From Embleya scabrispora (lineage in GTDB: Bacteria > Actinomycetota > Actinomycetes > Streptomycetales > Streptomycetaceae), in contig NZ_MWQN01000001.1 in NCBI RefSeq assembly GCF_002024165.1, positions 5,642,001 through 5,706,000 on the forward strand: a stretch of DNA of 64,000 nucleotides, given 5' to 3'. The notes under the pieces were generated by a model. That model searched no databases. It was not told the DNA's origin and saw only the letters and a program-made list of their open reading frames with translations. Shown here in pieces: positions 36,018 through 43,973 of this stretch; within the stretch, counting starts at the first letter, position 1; the number at the start of each line of letters is the position of its first letter. The position numbers were made by a program, and so were the translations under genes.

Positions 36018-36301
36018 GACGTGGTCACCTCGTCGTCGGGGCGGGCGGTCACCAGGCAGGCGCGCAGCGACGGCGTGCCGTCCACCGTGACCAGGCAGTC
36101 GAAGCACACCCCGATGCCGCAGAACAGGCCGCGCGGCCTGCCCGCGAACCGGGTGGTGCGCCAGGACCGGATTCCGGCGGCGAGCATCGCGGCGCCGACC
36201 GTCTGGCCGGGCTCGACCGGGATGCGGCGGCCGTCCACGGTCAGGTGGAAGCCGGCGTCGCCGGTTCGGTCGAGGGGGGCGGGGCCGGTTTCGTCGGTCA
36301 C
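36014..36301 (-). CDS. Small [2Fe-2S] ferredoxin-like subunit of D-hydroxyproline dehydrogenase
   Basis: A 95-residue protein with a plant-type [2Fe-2S] pattern: GLFCGIGVCFDCLVTVDG, then LRACLVTA, giving Cys-X4-Cys-X2-Cys and a fourth distant Cys. It corresponds to the HcnA-like subunit. The GTG start overlaps the upstream stop as GTGA, and its own end overlaps the next start by 4 bp. Its position between two flavoprotein genes supports a heterotrimeric dehydrogenase. Confidence 0.85.
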   Translation of the reverse strand: MTDETGPAPLDRTGDAGFHLTVDGRRIPVEPGQTVGAAMLAAGIRSWRTTRFAGRPRGLFCGIGVCFDCLVTVDGTPSLRACLVTARPDDEVTTS

Positions 36302-37446
36302 GCGGCTACCTCCGCGAAGCGGGTCGGGGCGAACGGGGCGAGGTCGAGGTCGGGGCGCTCCCCGGTGAGCGTGCGGGCGATCAGCAGGCCGGTGGCGGGT
36401 GCCAGACCCACGCCGGCGCCCTCGTGGCCACACGCGTGCAGCAGGCCGGGCGCGCGCGGATCCGGGCCCACGACCGGCAGGTGGTCCGGACAGTACGGCC
36501 GAAAGCCCCGATAGGCGCGCAGCACCGAGGCATCGGCCAGGACCGGGAACAACTCGATCGCCTGGGCGGCCAGTCGGCGCAACACCGGCACCGGGAACGA
36601 GGGGTCGAAGCCCACCCGCTCCCGACTGGCGCCGATCAGGACCGTCCCGGACGGGGTCCCCTCCACCACCGCCGACGAGGCCAGGTCCGCCTCCCCGCTC
36701 GCCACGTCCCCGGCATAGGCCGCCGCGTACACCTTGTGCCGCACGATCGGCGGCAGCGGTTCGGTGACCAGCACGAAGCCCCGGCGCGGCAGGATCGGCA
36801 GGGTGATCCCGGCGAGCGCGGCCACCTCGCCGGACCAGGTGCCGGCCGCGTTGACCACCGCCCCGGCGGACAGATCGCCCCGCGAGGTCCGCACGCCCAC
36901 CACCCGCCCGTCGGGCCCGCGCAGGAAGCCGGTGACGCCGACCCCGGTGTGCAGCCGGATGCCGTCGGCGCGCAACATCGAGGCGGCGGCCAGGGCCGGT
37001 TGTACCTGGGCGTCCTGCGGATAGTGGGTGCCGGCCACGACGGCGCGGGACAGGTGCGGCTCGTAGTCGGGCAGGCGCGCGGCGTCGACCGCGTGCGCGG
37101 TGACCTCGCAGGCGCGCTGGGCCGCCGCGGTCGCCGCCATCGCGGCGGCCTCGGCCTCGGTCCGGGCGACGATCAGGCCGCCCTTGGGCTCGTATTCGAA
37201 GTCGTCGCGGCGTTCCGCGAGTTCGGCCCACAGGCGGAGCGAGAGCAGGGCCAGCGCGAGTTCCGGGCCGGGCTCCTTGTCCGAGACGAGGAGGTTTCCC
37301 TCACCCGCGCCGGTGGTCCCGCCCGCGACCGGGCCCCGGTCGAGCACGGTGACCGACAGGCCCGCGCGGGCGGCGAAGTGGGCGCACGCGGCACCCACCA
37401 CGCCCGCGCCGATGACGACGACATCACTGGGACGGAGTTGGCTCAC
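36298..37446 (-). CDS. FAD-dependent D-amino-acid/D-hydroxyproline dehydrogenase, DAO-type subunit
   Basis: A 382-residue DAO-fold flavoprotein: VVVIGAGVVGAACAHFAARAGLSVTVLDRG, GEGNLLVSDKEPGPELALAL, VNAAGTWSGEVAALAG, GFRPYCPDHLPVVGPD and the C-terminal LLHACGHEGAGVGLAPATG. It should oxidise cis-4-hydroxy-D-proline to 1-pyrroline-4-hydroxy-2-carboxylate, giving its electrons to the two following subunits. It is the first gene of a tightly overlapped five-gene operon. The GTG start lacks a strong ribosome site. A semialdehyde dehydrogenase for the last step is not in the operon. Confidence 0.85.
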   Translation of the reverse strand: MSQLRPSDVVVIGAGVVGAACAHFAARAGLSVTVLDRGPVAGGTTGAGEGNLLVSDKEPGPELALALLSLRLWAELAERRDDFEYEPKGGLIVARTEAEAAAMAATAAAQRACEVTAHAVDAARLPDYEPHLSRAVVAGTHYPQDAQVQPALAAASMLRADGIRLHTGVGVTGFLRGPDGRVVGVRTSRGDLSAGAVVNAAGTWSGEVAALAGITLPILPRRGFVLVTEPLPPIVRHKVYAAAYAGDVASGEADLASSAVVEGTPSGTVLIGASRERVGFDPSFPVPVLRRLAAQAIELFPVLADASVLRAYRGFRPYCPDHLPVVGPDPRAPGLLHACGHEGAGVGLAPATGLLIARTLTGERPDLDLAPFAPTRFAEVAA

Positions 37447-37465
37447 GTCAGTAAAATGTCACATT
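37447..37465. promoter_or_regulatory. Operator-like palindrome before the hydroxyproline operon
   Basis: AATGT-C-ACATT (37455-37465) is a perfect 5+1+5 dyad a few bases upstream of the operon's first start codon, with TTACTGACG reading toward the gene beside it. ATGT-N-ACAT cores are seen in GntR/FadR-type operators, so the nearby GntR protein is a candidate binder. Confidence 0.45.
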
Positions 37466-37584
37466 GCCCTTACAAGGTAAAGGGTTTGTCGACGCGGTTC
37501 CGTGGACAGCACGGCCCGCGACCCGTCCGGAAGCGGGTTCCGGGTCGGTCGCGGGCCGTTCACGGGCCGTTGCGTCGGCTCGGC

Positions 37585-38643
37585 TCAGCTGCGGGCGCCC
37601 TTCCCCGGGGCGTGCTGCCGGTTCCACGCGACCAGGTCGGCGCTGCGGTTGGTGATGATCCCGTCCACCCCCGCCTCGTTCAGCTTCGACCATTCGTTCG
37701 GGTCGTCGGGGGTCCACGCGAACACCGCGACGCCGGCCGCGTGCAGTCGGCGGACCAGGTCGGGATGTTTGGCGACCAGATAGTAGGAGGGGTTGTACGA
37801 GGTCAGCCGCAACTCCCGGGCCACCGCCACCGGATCGCCCTCGTCCTCGTCGCCCAGCAGCCCGAGCGGCAGTTCGGGGGCGAGATCGCGGGTGATCCGC
37901 AACGACTCCCGATCGAAACTCTGTACGAACACCCGGTTCGACATGCCGCTTTGACGAACCTCCTCGACGATGCGGGCGATCTCCTCGCGGGTCTGCGGAT
38001 TCTTGATCTCCAAAAGCAGCCGCCCGCCCCGGGAGCGCAGATCGGCGAGTTGCCCGCGCAGGGTCATCACCTTCGTGCCGGAGAACTCCGGCCGAAACCA
38101 CTTCCCGGCATCCAGGGCGGCCAGCTGGGCCGAGGTCAGATCGCGAATGCGCCCGTGTCCGTCGGTGGTTCGATCCACCGTCTCGTCGTGCATGATGTGC
38201 GGCACGCCGTCCCGGCTCGGCTGCACGTCGTTCTCGATCCAGTCCGCACCCGAGCGACGGGCCGCCTCGTCGGAGGGCAGCGTGTTCTCCGGGGCCAGCG
38301 TGGGCGCGCCGCGGTGCGCGAACACGGTCATCCCGGCGCCGGGGGAGCGCACGTACCGGCGACCGTCGATCACCGAGGAGCCGTTCGGTTCGGCGGTGTT
38401 CGAGGGCGGGCGCATCGCGGCCGGCTGGGACGGTTCGGTGGTCGCCGACACGCCGCCGGCGGACGCCGTCCTGCCGCCCCTGTGCATCCAGGCGGGCTCG
38501 GCGCACCGGACGGTGCCGAAGGCGATGCCGACTATGGCGAGCGCGACGCCGATCCGCCGCATGGGGTATCCCCGGCGGCGGTGCCGGCGCTCGGGTGGAT
38601 CGAGGAGCATCCAGGCATCGTAGAAGGTGATTCGAGCTGTCAT
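37585..38643 (-). CDS. Glycerophosphodiester phosphodiesterase, membrane-anchored
   Basis: A 352-residue protein. Residues ~28-46 form a hydrophobic segment (RIGVALAIVGIAFGTVRC) that should export or anchor it. A disordered linker follows, then a GDPD barrel: VFAHRGAPTLAPENTLPS with the HRG motif, ADWIENDVQPSRDGVPHIMHDETVDRTTDG with the metal-binding E-D and catalytic HD, LLLEIKNP, VFVQSFDRESL and the C-terminal AWTPDDPNEWSKLNEAGVDGIITNR. It hydrolyses glycerophosphodiesters to glycerol-3-phosphate, supplying phosphate and glycerol. ATG 38643 has GGGGGAG five bases upstream. Confidence 0.88.
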   Translation of the reverse strand: MTARITFYDAWMLLDPPERRHRRRGYPMRRIGVALAIVGIAFGTVRCAEPAWMHRGGRTASAGGVSATTEPSQPAAMRPPSNTAEPNGSSVIDGRRYVRSPGAGMTVFAHRGAPTLAPENTLPSDEAARRSGADWIENDVQPSRDGVPHIMHDETVDRTTDGHGRIRDLTSAQLAALDAGKWFRPEFSGTKVMTLRGQLADLRSRGGRLLLEIKNPQTREEIARIVEEVRQSGMSNRVFVQSFDRESLRITRDLAPELPLGLLGDEDEGDPVAVARELRLTSYNPSYYLVAKHPDLVRRLHAAGVAVFAWTPDDPNEWSKLNEAGVDGIITNRSADLVAWNRQHAPGKGARS

Positions 38644-38683
38644 TCGACTCCCCCGATGACCGCCTGTGATGCTCGACGTGCGT

Positions 38684-38698
38684 ACCGTCACGAACGGT
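38684..38698. promoter_or_regulatory. Dyad in divergent promoter region
   Basis: ACCGT-CACGA-ACGGT sits between the divergent glycerophosphodiesterase and small basic-protein genes. It is short; an operator role is possible but weakly supported. Confidence 0.3.
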
Positions 38699-38748
38699 GT
38701 GAGAGTGGTCGATGACCGCCCAATGGCTCTCTTCAGGAGGAAACGGTC

Positions 38749-38919
38749 ATGGCCAAGCAGAAGCAGAAACCGCATCTGAAGAACAAGAACCCGTTGCTCG
38801 CCGACACCGAGCGCACGGAGTCCGCCCCGGCGCAGCCGAGCGAGGCGATCGACACGCTCGAAGCCCCCAAGGCCGCCCGGCGCGGCAAGAGCGACCGACC
38901 CAAGGGCCGTCGTCGCTGA
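38749..38919 (+). CDS. Small basic hypothetical protein (56 aa)
   Basis: It begins MAKQKQKPHLKNKNPLLADT and ends RRGKSDRPKGRRR, so both ends are Lys/Arg-rich and the middle is Glu/Ala/Pro-rich. ATG 38749 has a perfect AGGAGG eight bases upstream, and a strong terminator follows at 39025. I do not recognise a family. The composition suggests a disordered nucleic-acid- or ribosome-associated protein, which is inference only. Confidence 0.75.
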   Translation: MAKQKQKPHLKNKNPLLADTERTESAPAQPSEAIDTLEAPKAARRGKSDRPKGRRR

Positions 38920-39024
38920 CCGACCGGCCGCTCCGGGGCGACGATCCCGGGGCGTCGCCCCGAGAACTTCGTGGATACCCGGGGGAGGGGCGTGACGGAC
39001 ACACCGCCCCGCCCGGACGCACCC

Positions 39025-39059
39025 GAGGACCCCGCCGACCACCCGTCGGCGGGGTCTTC
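39025..39059. terminator. Bidirectional hairpin terminator
   Basis: A 15-bp stem with one G-U pair and a five-base CACCC loop: GACCCCGCCGAC (39028-39039) pairs perfectly with GTCGGCGGGGTC (39045-39056) and three more pairs extend it. It lies between the converging small basic-protein and short-chain dehydrogenase genes and could serve both. Confidence 0.8.
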
Positions 39060-39103
39060 GGCGTCCTGCCCGAAGCGCGGGCGACGCGGCCCCGGGCAGG
39101 TGA

Positions 39104-39883
39104 CTAACCGCGCGTGGGCCCGTACACCCGACCGGTTCGCGTGGACACGTTGCCGAACAGGGCGCGCGGGGTGAGCCGGGCCAGGGCGACCACCGCCTTG
39201 TAGCGCAGATCCGGCACGCTGACCGACTTGCCCACGGCCAGGTCGCGGATCGCCGCGGCGACCACCCGATCGGCGTCCAGCCACATCCAGTTGGGGATGT
39301 TGGACGTGCCCATCCCGGCCCGCAGATGGAACTCGGTCCGCACGAAGCCCGGGCACAGCGCCATCAACCGCACGCCGCTGCCCGCGAGTTCCCTGGCCGT
39401 GCCCTCGGTGAAATTGACCACCCACGCCTTGCTCGCACCGTACGTGCCGCGCGGCAGGAAGGCCGCGACGGAGGCCACGTTCACCACCCAGCCGCGCCCG
39501 CGCTCACGCATCGCCGCACACGCGGCGGCGGTCAGCCGCAGCACCGCCTCGCAGTGCACCTTGAGCATGCGCAACTCCTCCGCGGTGGAGACGGCGAGGA
39601 AGCCGCCCCTGCTGCCGAACCCGGCGTTGTTGACCAGTACGTCCACCGGCGCCTCGCGGTCGGCCAGGCGGGCCTCGACGGCGGCGATCCCCTCGTCGAG
39701 CGACAGGTCGGCGGCCAGCACCTGCACCGACACGCCGTGCTCCTCCCGCAGTTCGCGGGCGCATTCGGTCAACCGTTCCCGGTCGCGCGCGACCAGGACG
39801 AGGTCGTGCCCCTCGTGGGCGAGCCGCCGGGCGAACGCGGCACCGAGCCCTGAACTGGCACCGGTGATCAGTGAGGTCGTCAT
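39104..39883 (-). CDS. Short-chain dehydrogenase/reductase
   Basis: A 259-residue classical SDR with the cofactor motif TGASSGLGAAFARRLAHEG (residues 7-25), VLVNNAGFGSRG, the catalytic Ser in VVNVASVAAFLPRG and the YGASK pair. After the active site comes CPGFVRTEFHLRAGM. The arrangement resembles DltE/YqjQ-type SDRs of unknown substrate, and NADP preference is likely. It is divergent from a double-domain TetR regulator, 160 bp away, which may control it. Confidence 0.9.
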   Translation of the reverse strand: MTTSLITGASSGLGAAFARRLAHEGHDLVLVARDRERLTECARELREEHGVSVQVLAADLSLDEGIAAVEARLADREAPVDVLVNNAGFGSRGGFLAVSTAEELRMLKVHCEAVLRLTAAACAAMRERGRGWVVNVASVAAFLPRGTYGASKAWVVNFTEGTARELAGSGVRLMALCPGFVRTEFHLRAGMGTSNIPNWMWLDADRVVAAAIRDLAVGKSVSVPDLRYKAVVALARLTPRALFGNVSTRTGRVYGPTRG

Positions 39884-40043
39884 ACCGACGCAGCCTAGGT
39901 GTACTTCCCCGTGGGATCGGTCATCGCGGACCGGCTGCCCGGGCCATTCCATCGGGACGGGGCCGGTTGGGCGCGTGGCCGCCGCGGGCGGCGGCCGGCT
40001 GGAACAATGGCGCGCGGGGGCGGATCCCGGAGGGAAGTACGCG

Positions 40044-41246
40044 ATGGCGGCTGCGGTGCGCAAGGTCGGCGGACTCGTGCCGCCCGCCCGGGGGACCCGA
40101 CCGCGCAATCGACGCGAACTGATCCTGGCCGCGGCGGCCGACCTGTTCTACCGCCGGGGCTACGCCGACGTGGCGATGAGCGACATCGCCGAGGCGGTGG
40201 GCATGGGCCCCTCCGCCCTGTACCGGCACTTCCGCAGCAAACAGCGCCTGCTCCTGCAGGTCGTGCTCGACGGGATCGCGCCGGTGCGCGACGCGCTGGC
40301 CCGCAGCGCCGTGGACGACCCGGACACCGTGCTGCGCGCGGTGGTCGCGGCCACGCTCGACCACCGCGAGGTGGGCGTGTTGTGGCAGCGCGAGGGCCGG
40401 TTGTTGCCGCCGGAGGAACGCGCCGAGGTACACCGCGAGGTGCGCGCGGTCACCGCCGTGGTCACCGCGCTGATTCGCAAGGCCCGCCCGCAACTGTCCG
40501 CCGGGCAGGGCGAGGTGCTGGCCCGCAGCGGCCTCGGGGTGCTGCTCAGTCCGTCCTTCCACCGGGTCGACCTGCCGCGTCCGGAGTACGTCCGGCTCCT
40601 GGTGGACCTGTGTCGGGCGGCGGTCACCGCGCATCCGGCGGCGCTGGGGCCGATCGCCGAGGCCCCGGCGCCGGCCGGGATCGCGCTGCGCTCGCGGCGC
40701 GAGGCGCTGCTCGGCGCGGCGGTGCGGATGTTCGCCGAGCAGGGCTACGCCGGAGTGGCCATCGAGGACATCGGCGCCGCCGCCGGGATCGCCGGCCCCA
40801 GTGTGTACAACCACTTCGAGAGCAAGGCCGACCTGCTGTGCGCCGCGGTGACCCGGGGCCTGGAGTGGCTGGCGATGGACATGACGCGCGCGCTCGCGGG
40901 CGCCGACGACGCCGAGACGGCGCTGCGCGTACTGCTGGGGTCGTATGTGCGCTTCTCCGTCGACCGCAGCGACCTGGTGCAGTTGTTGGTCGCGGAGGTT
41001 TCGCACCTGCCGACCCAGGCGCGGCATCGGGCCCGGCAGGCGAGGGCGGACTACCTCATGGAGTGGACCCGACTGCTGTGCGCGGTCCGGCCGGAGTACG
41101 GCGCCGCCGAGGCGCGGATCCGGGTGCACGCGGCGTTGAGCGCGATCAACGACGTGGCCCGGATGCGGCATCTGCGCGACACCGACGGCGTGGCGCCGAC
41201 CCTGGCGGTGGTGGCCGGCGCCGTGCTCGGCCTGACGCCGGCCTGA
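40044..41246 (+). CDS. TetR-family regulator with two DNA-binding domains
   Basis: A 400-residue protein containing two complete TetR units. The first helix-turn-helix is RRELILAAAADLFYRRGYADVAMSDIAEAVGMGPSALYRHFRSKQRLL (about 23-70). The second is RREALLGAAVRMFAEQGYAGVAIEDIGAAAGIAGPSVYNHFESKADLL (about 217-264). Each is followed by a helical ligand-type domain. A single chain could thus mimic a TetR dimer and bind a non-symmetric operator. ATG 40044 is preceded by GGAGG. The divergent short-chain dehydrogenase is a candidate target. Confidence 0.9.
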   Translation: MAAAVRKVGGLVPPARGTRPRNRRELILAAAADLFYRRGYADVAMSDIAEAVGMGPSALYRHFRSKQRLLLQVVLDGIAPVRDALARSAVDDPDTVLRAVVAATLDHREVGVLWQREGRLLPPEERAEVHREVRAVTAVVTALIRKARPQLSAGQGEVLARSGLGVLLSPSFHRVDLPRPEYVRLLVDLCRAAVTAHPAALGPIAEAPAPAGIALRSRREALLGAAVRMFAEQGYAGVAIEDIGAAAGIAGPSVYNHFESKADLLCAAVTRGLEWLAMDMTRALAGADDAETALRVLLGSYVRFSVDRSDLVQLLVAEVSHLPTQARHRARQARADYLMEWTRLLCAVRPEYGAAEARIRVHAALSAINDVARMRHLRDTDGVAPTLAVVAGAVLGLTPA

Positions 41247-41263
41247 CTTCTCGGCGGCTGGGC

Positions 41264-42067
41264 TCAGTCGGCGGCCGGGGGCTCCGGGAGCGGGTCGGTG
41301 CCGCCGAGGCGTCGGCCCAGGCGCACGGCGATCTCCTGCATGCGGCCGGTCATCCAGCCCTCCTCCATCGCCCGGATGCGCGCCTCGGGGCCGGAGATGG
41401 ACAGCGCGGTCGCGGTCGGCGCGCCCGGCACCACCACCGCCACGCAGCGCACGCCGAGTTCCTGCTCCTGGTCGTCGATCGCGTAGCCCCGGGCCCGGAT
41501 CGTCGGGAACTGGGCCAGCAGTTCGGCGGGATCGGTGACCGTGTGCTCGGTGTGCGAGGCCAGCGGGCGACCGCCGAGCACCCGTGCCGCGTCGGCCTCG
41601 GGCAATTGGGCCAGCAGCGCCTTGCCCACCGCGGTGCAGTGCGGTTGCACCCGGCGGCCGACCTCGGTGAACATCCGCATCGAGTGCCGGCTGGGCACCT
41701 GGCCGACGTAGACCACCTCGCCCGCCTCCAGGACCGCGAGGTTGGCGGTCTCGCCGGTGGTCTCCATCAGCTCGGCCAGGTACGGACGGGCCCAGCTGCC
41801 GAGCAGGCGGCCCGCCGTCTCGCCCAGCCGGATCAGCCGCGGACCCAGGGTGTAGCGGCGCGACGCGTCCTGGCGCAGATAACCCAGCGACACGAGGGTG
41901 CGTACCAGGCGGTGGATCGTGGGCATGGGCAGTCCCGAACGCGCGGCGAGTTCGCTGAGCGTCAGCACCCCGCCGGCGTCGGCGAGCAGTTCGAGGAGGT
42001 CGAACGCGCGTTCCAGGGACTGGACGCCGCCGCCCGTGCCGTTGCTGCCTGCGTTGACCGCGACCAC
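41264..42067 (-). CDS. allR: IclR-family regulator of allantoin/glyoxylate genes (AllR-like)
   Basis: A 267-residue protein. The N-terminal winged helix reads LERAFDLLELLADAGGVLTLSELAARSGLPMPTIHRLVRTLVSLGYL. The IclR ligand domain follows, with VEPHC-like VQPHCTAVGKALLAQLPEADAARV and GVRCVAVVVPGA. AllR proteins sense allantoin or glyoxylate and repress allantoin-use genes, and the divergent malate synthase and the surrounding island support that role. GTG 42067 is chosen because GGAGG lies seven bases upstream. Its own control from the shared 145-bp promoter region, which contains two palindromes, is likely. The gene symbol rests on context. Confidence 0.85.
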   Translation of the reverse strand: MVAVNAGSNGTGGGVQSLERAFDLLELLADAGGVLTLSELAARSGLPMPTIHRLVRTLVSLGYLRQDASRRYTLGPRLIRLGETAGRLLGSWARPYLAELMETTGETANLAVLEAGEVVYVGQVPSRHSMRMFTEVGRRVQPHCTAVGKALLAQLPEADAARVLGGRPLASHTEHTVTDPAELLAQFPTIRARGYAIDDQEQELGVRCVAVVVPGAPTATALSISGPEARIRAMEEGWMTGRMQEIAVRLGRRLGGTDPLPEPPAAD

Positions 42068-42080
42068 CGACGATCCTCCA

Positions 42081-42110
42081 CACCACTCGGTTCGACACCA
42101 CTCGGTTCGA
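42081..42110 (+). repeat. Exact tandem 15-bp duplication
   Basis: CACCACTCGGTTCGA occurs twice head to tail (42081-42095, 42096-42110), just upstream of the IclR start codon. It may double a binding site or be a replication slip. Confidence 0.6.
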
Positions 42111-42130
42111 CGAGATTCGCCGACACTGAT

Positions 42131-42165
42131 TTCAACATGTTGTTGAACTTCCGTTTCCCGGAAAC
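42131..42165. promoter_or_regulatory. Two palindromes in the allR/malate synthase promoter region
   Basis: TTCAACA-TGT-TGTTGAA (42131-42147) is a perfect 7+3+7 dyad that recurs upstream of the urate operon and of hyi. GTTTCC-C-GGAAAC (42153-42165) is a perfect 6+1+6 dyad resembling the GGAAA/TTTCC cores of IclR-family operators. Both lie between the divergent regulator and malate synthase genes. Confidence 0.65.
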
Positions 42166-42212
42166 TAATGTCCACTCTACAAAAGAACGTCGACGGCGAA
42201 GGAGAGCCACCC

Positions 42213-43832
42213 ATGAGTGCACCGACCATCGTGGTCAAGCACGGCGGCGCGACCGGCGGCTTCGTGCCGCGGGCGGACGAAGTGCTCGACCCCGAGGCGC
42301 TGCGCTTCGTGGCAGCGCTGCAGCGCCGGTTCGGCGGTCGCCGCCTCGAACTGCTCGAGCGGCGACGGGCCCGGCGCGCGGAGATCGCCCGCACCGGGCG
42401 GCTCGACTTCCTCCCGGAGACCGCCGACGTGCGCGCCGCCGACTGGCGGGTCGCCGAGGCGCCACCCGCGCTGCGCGACCGCCGGGTCGAGATCACCGGA
42501 CCGGCCGACCGCAAGATGACGATCAACGCGCTCAACTCCGGGGCCCGGATCTGGCTCGCCGACTTCGAGGACGCCTCCGCGCCCACCTGGCACAACGTGG
42601 TGGCGCACCAACTCAACCTGATCGACGCCTACGACCGGCGGATCGACTTCGCCACCGCCGAGGGCAAGAGCTACCGGCTGCGCCCGGACGACGAACTGGC
42701 CACCGTGGTGATGCGCCCGCGCGGATGGCACCTGGACGAGCGACACATCCTGGTCGACGGCGCGCCCGCGTCCGGCGCGCTGGTCGACTTCGGGCTGTAC
42801 TTCTTCCACAACGCGGCCCGGCTGCTCGACCGGGGTCTGGGACCGTACTTCTACCTGCCCAAGATCGAGAGCCACCTCGAAGCCCGGTTGTGGAACGACG
42901 TGTTCCTGCACGCGCAGGACCTGCTCGACATCCCGCGCGGCACGATCCGGGCCACCGTGCTGATCGAGACGGTCACCGCCGCGTTCGAGATGGACGAGAT
43001 CCTGTACGAACTGCGCGAGCACGCCTCGGGGTTGAACGCCGGCCGGTGGGACTACCTGTTCAGCATCGTGAAGAACTTCCGGGACGCGGGCGACGCGTTC
43101 GTGCTGCCCGACCGCAACGCGGTGACCATGACCGCGCCGTTCATGCGCGCGTACACCGAACTCCTGGTGCGCACCTGCCACCGGCGCGGCGCGCACGCCA
43201 TCGGCGGGATGGCGGCGGTGATCCCCTCCCGTCGGGACGCGGCGGCCAACGCCGCGGCGTTGGCGAAGGTGCGCGACGACAAGGATCGTGAGGCCGGAGA
43301 CGGCTTCGACGGGTCGTGGGTGGCCCACCCCGACCTGGTCCCGGTGTGCCGCGAGGCGTTCGACGCGGTGCTCGGCGATCGGCCGAACCAGCTCGAACGC
43401 ACCCGCGACGAGGTCGAGGTGACGGCGGATCAACTGCTCGACGTGGCCTCCGCCCAGGGCTCGCCGACCGGTGCCGGGCTGCACGGCGCGGTCGGTGTGG
43501 GCCTGCGCTACCTGGAGGCGTGGCTGCGCGGCTACGGCGCGGTCGCCGTGTTCGGCCTGATGGAGGACGTCGCCACCGCGGAGATCTCCCGCTCCCAGGT
43601 GTGGCAGTGGATCAACAACGGCGTGGTGCTCTCGGACACCGGCGAGAAGGTGACCGCGGACCTGGTCCGGCGCCTGGTCGTCGAGGAACTGGGCGCGCTG
43701 CGCGAGGACTTGGGCGACCGGACCTTCGACGCGGGCCGCTGGACGGACGCGCGCGAGCTGTTCCTGCGGGTCGCCCTCGCCGAGGAGTTCGTCGACTTCC
43801 TCACCCTGCCGGGATGCGAACTCCTCGACTGA
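42213..43832 (+). CDS. aceB: Malate synthase A
   Basis: A 539-residue enzyme condensing glyoxylate with acetyl-CoA to malate. It shows DFLPETADVRAADWRVA, the glyoxylate-binding VVMRPRGWHLDERH, FYLPKIESHLEARLWNDVF and IRATVLIETVTAAFEMDEILYELREHASGLNAGRWDY. The catalytic base Asp452 is in GLMEDVATAEISRSQVWQW. In this island it disposes of glyoxylate made by allantoicase and later steps, in parallel to the carboligase branch. ATG 42213 has GGAGAG upstream. It is divergent from the IclR regulator, whose operator candidates are in its promoter. Confidence 0.95.
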   Translation: MSAPTIVVKHGGATGGFVPRADEVLDPEALRFVAALQRRFGGRRLELLERRRARRAEIARTGRLDFLPETADVRAADWRVAEAPPALRDRRVEITGPADRKMTINALNSGARIWLADFEDASAPTWHNVVAHQLNLIDAYDRRIDFATAEGKSYRLRPDDELATVVMRPRGWHLDERHILVDGAPASGALVDFGLYFFHNAARLLDRGLGPYFYLPKIESHLEARLWNDVFLHAQDLLDIPRGTIRATVLIETVTAAFEMDEILYELREHASGLNAGRWDYLFSIVKNFRDAGDAFVLPDRNAVTMTAPFMRAYTELLVRTCHRRGAHAIGGMAAVIPSRRDAAANAAALAKVRDDKDREAGDGFDGSWVAHPDLVPVCREAFDAVLGDRPNQLERTRDEVEVTADQLLDVASAQGSPTGAGLHGAVGVGLRYLEAWLRGYGAVAVFGLMEDVATAEISRSQVWQWINNGVVLSDTGEKVTADLVRRLVVEELGALREDLGDRTFDAGRWTDARELFLRVALAEEFVDFLTLPGCELLD

Positions 43833-43973
43833 GTCGAGCCGTTCGTCCATCCCCCGGAAACGCGGAACGGCCGGGTCCATCCCGGCGGTCGTGGGGCGCG
43901 TCCGATCGGACGGGCCCGGCCGTTTCGCCCCCTCTCCCCGCACCCCAGCCGATTTCCGAACAGGAGACAGCCG

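Noticed and set aside
39899-43291. Long plus-strand frame spanning the TetR, IclR and malate synthase region
   Set aside because: It is a shadow in the third frame of strongly supported genes and changes character at each gene border.
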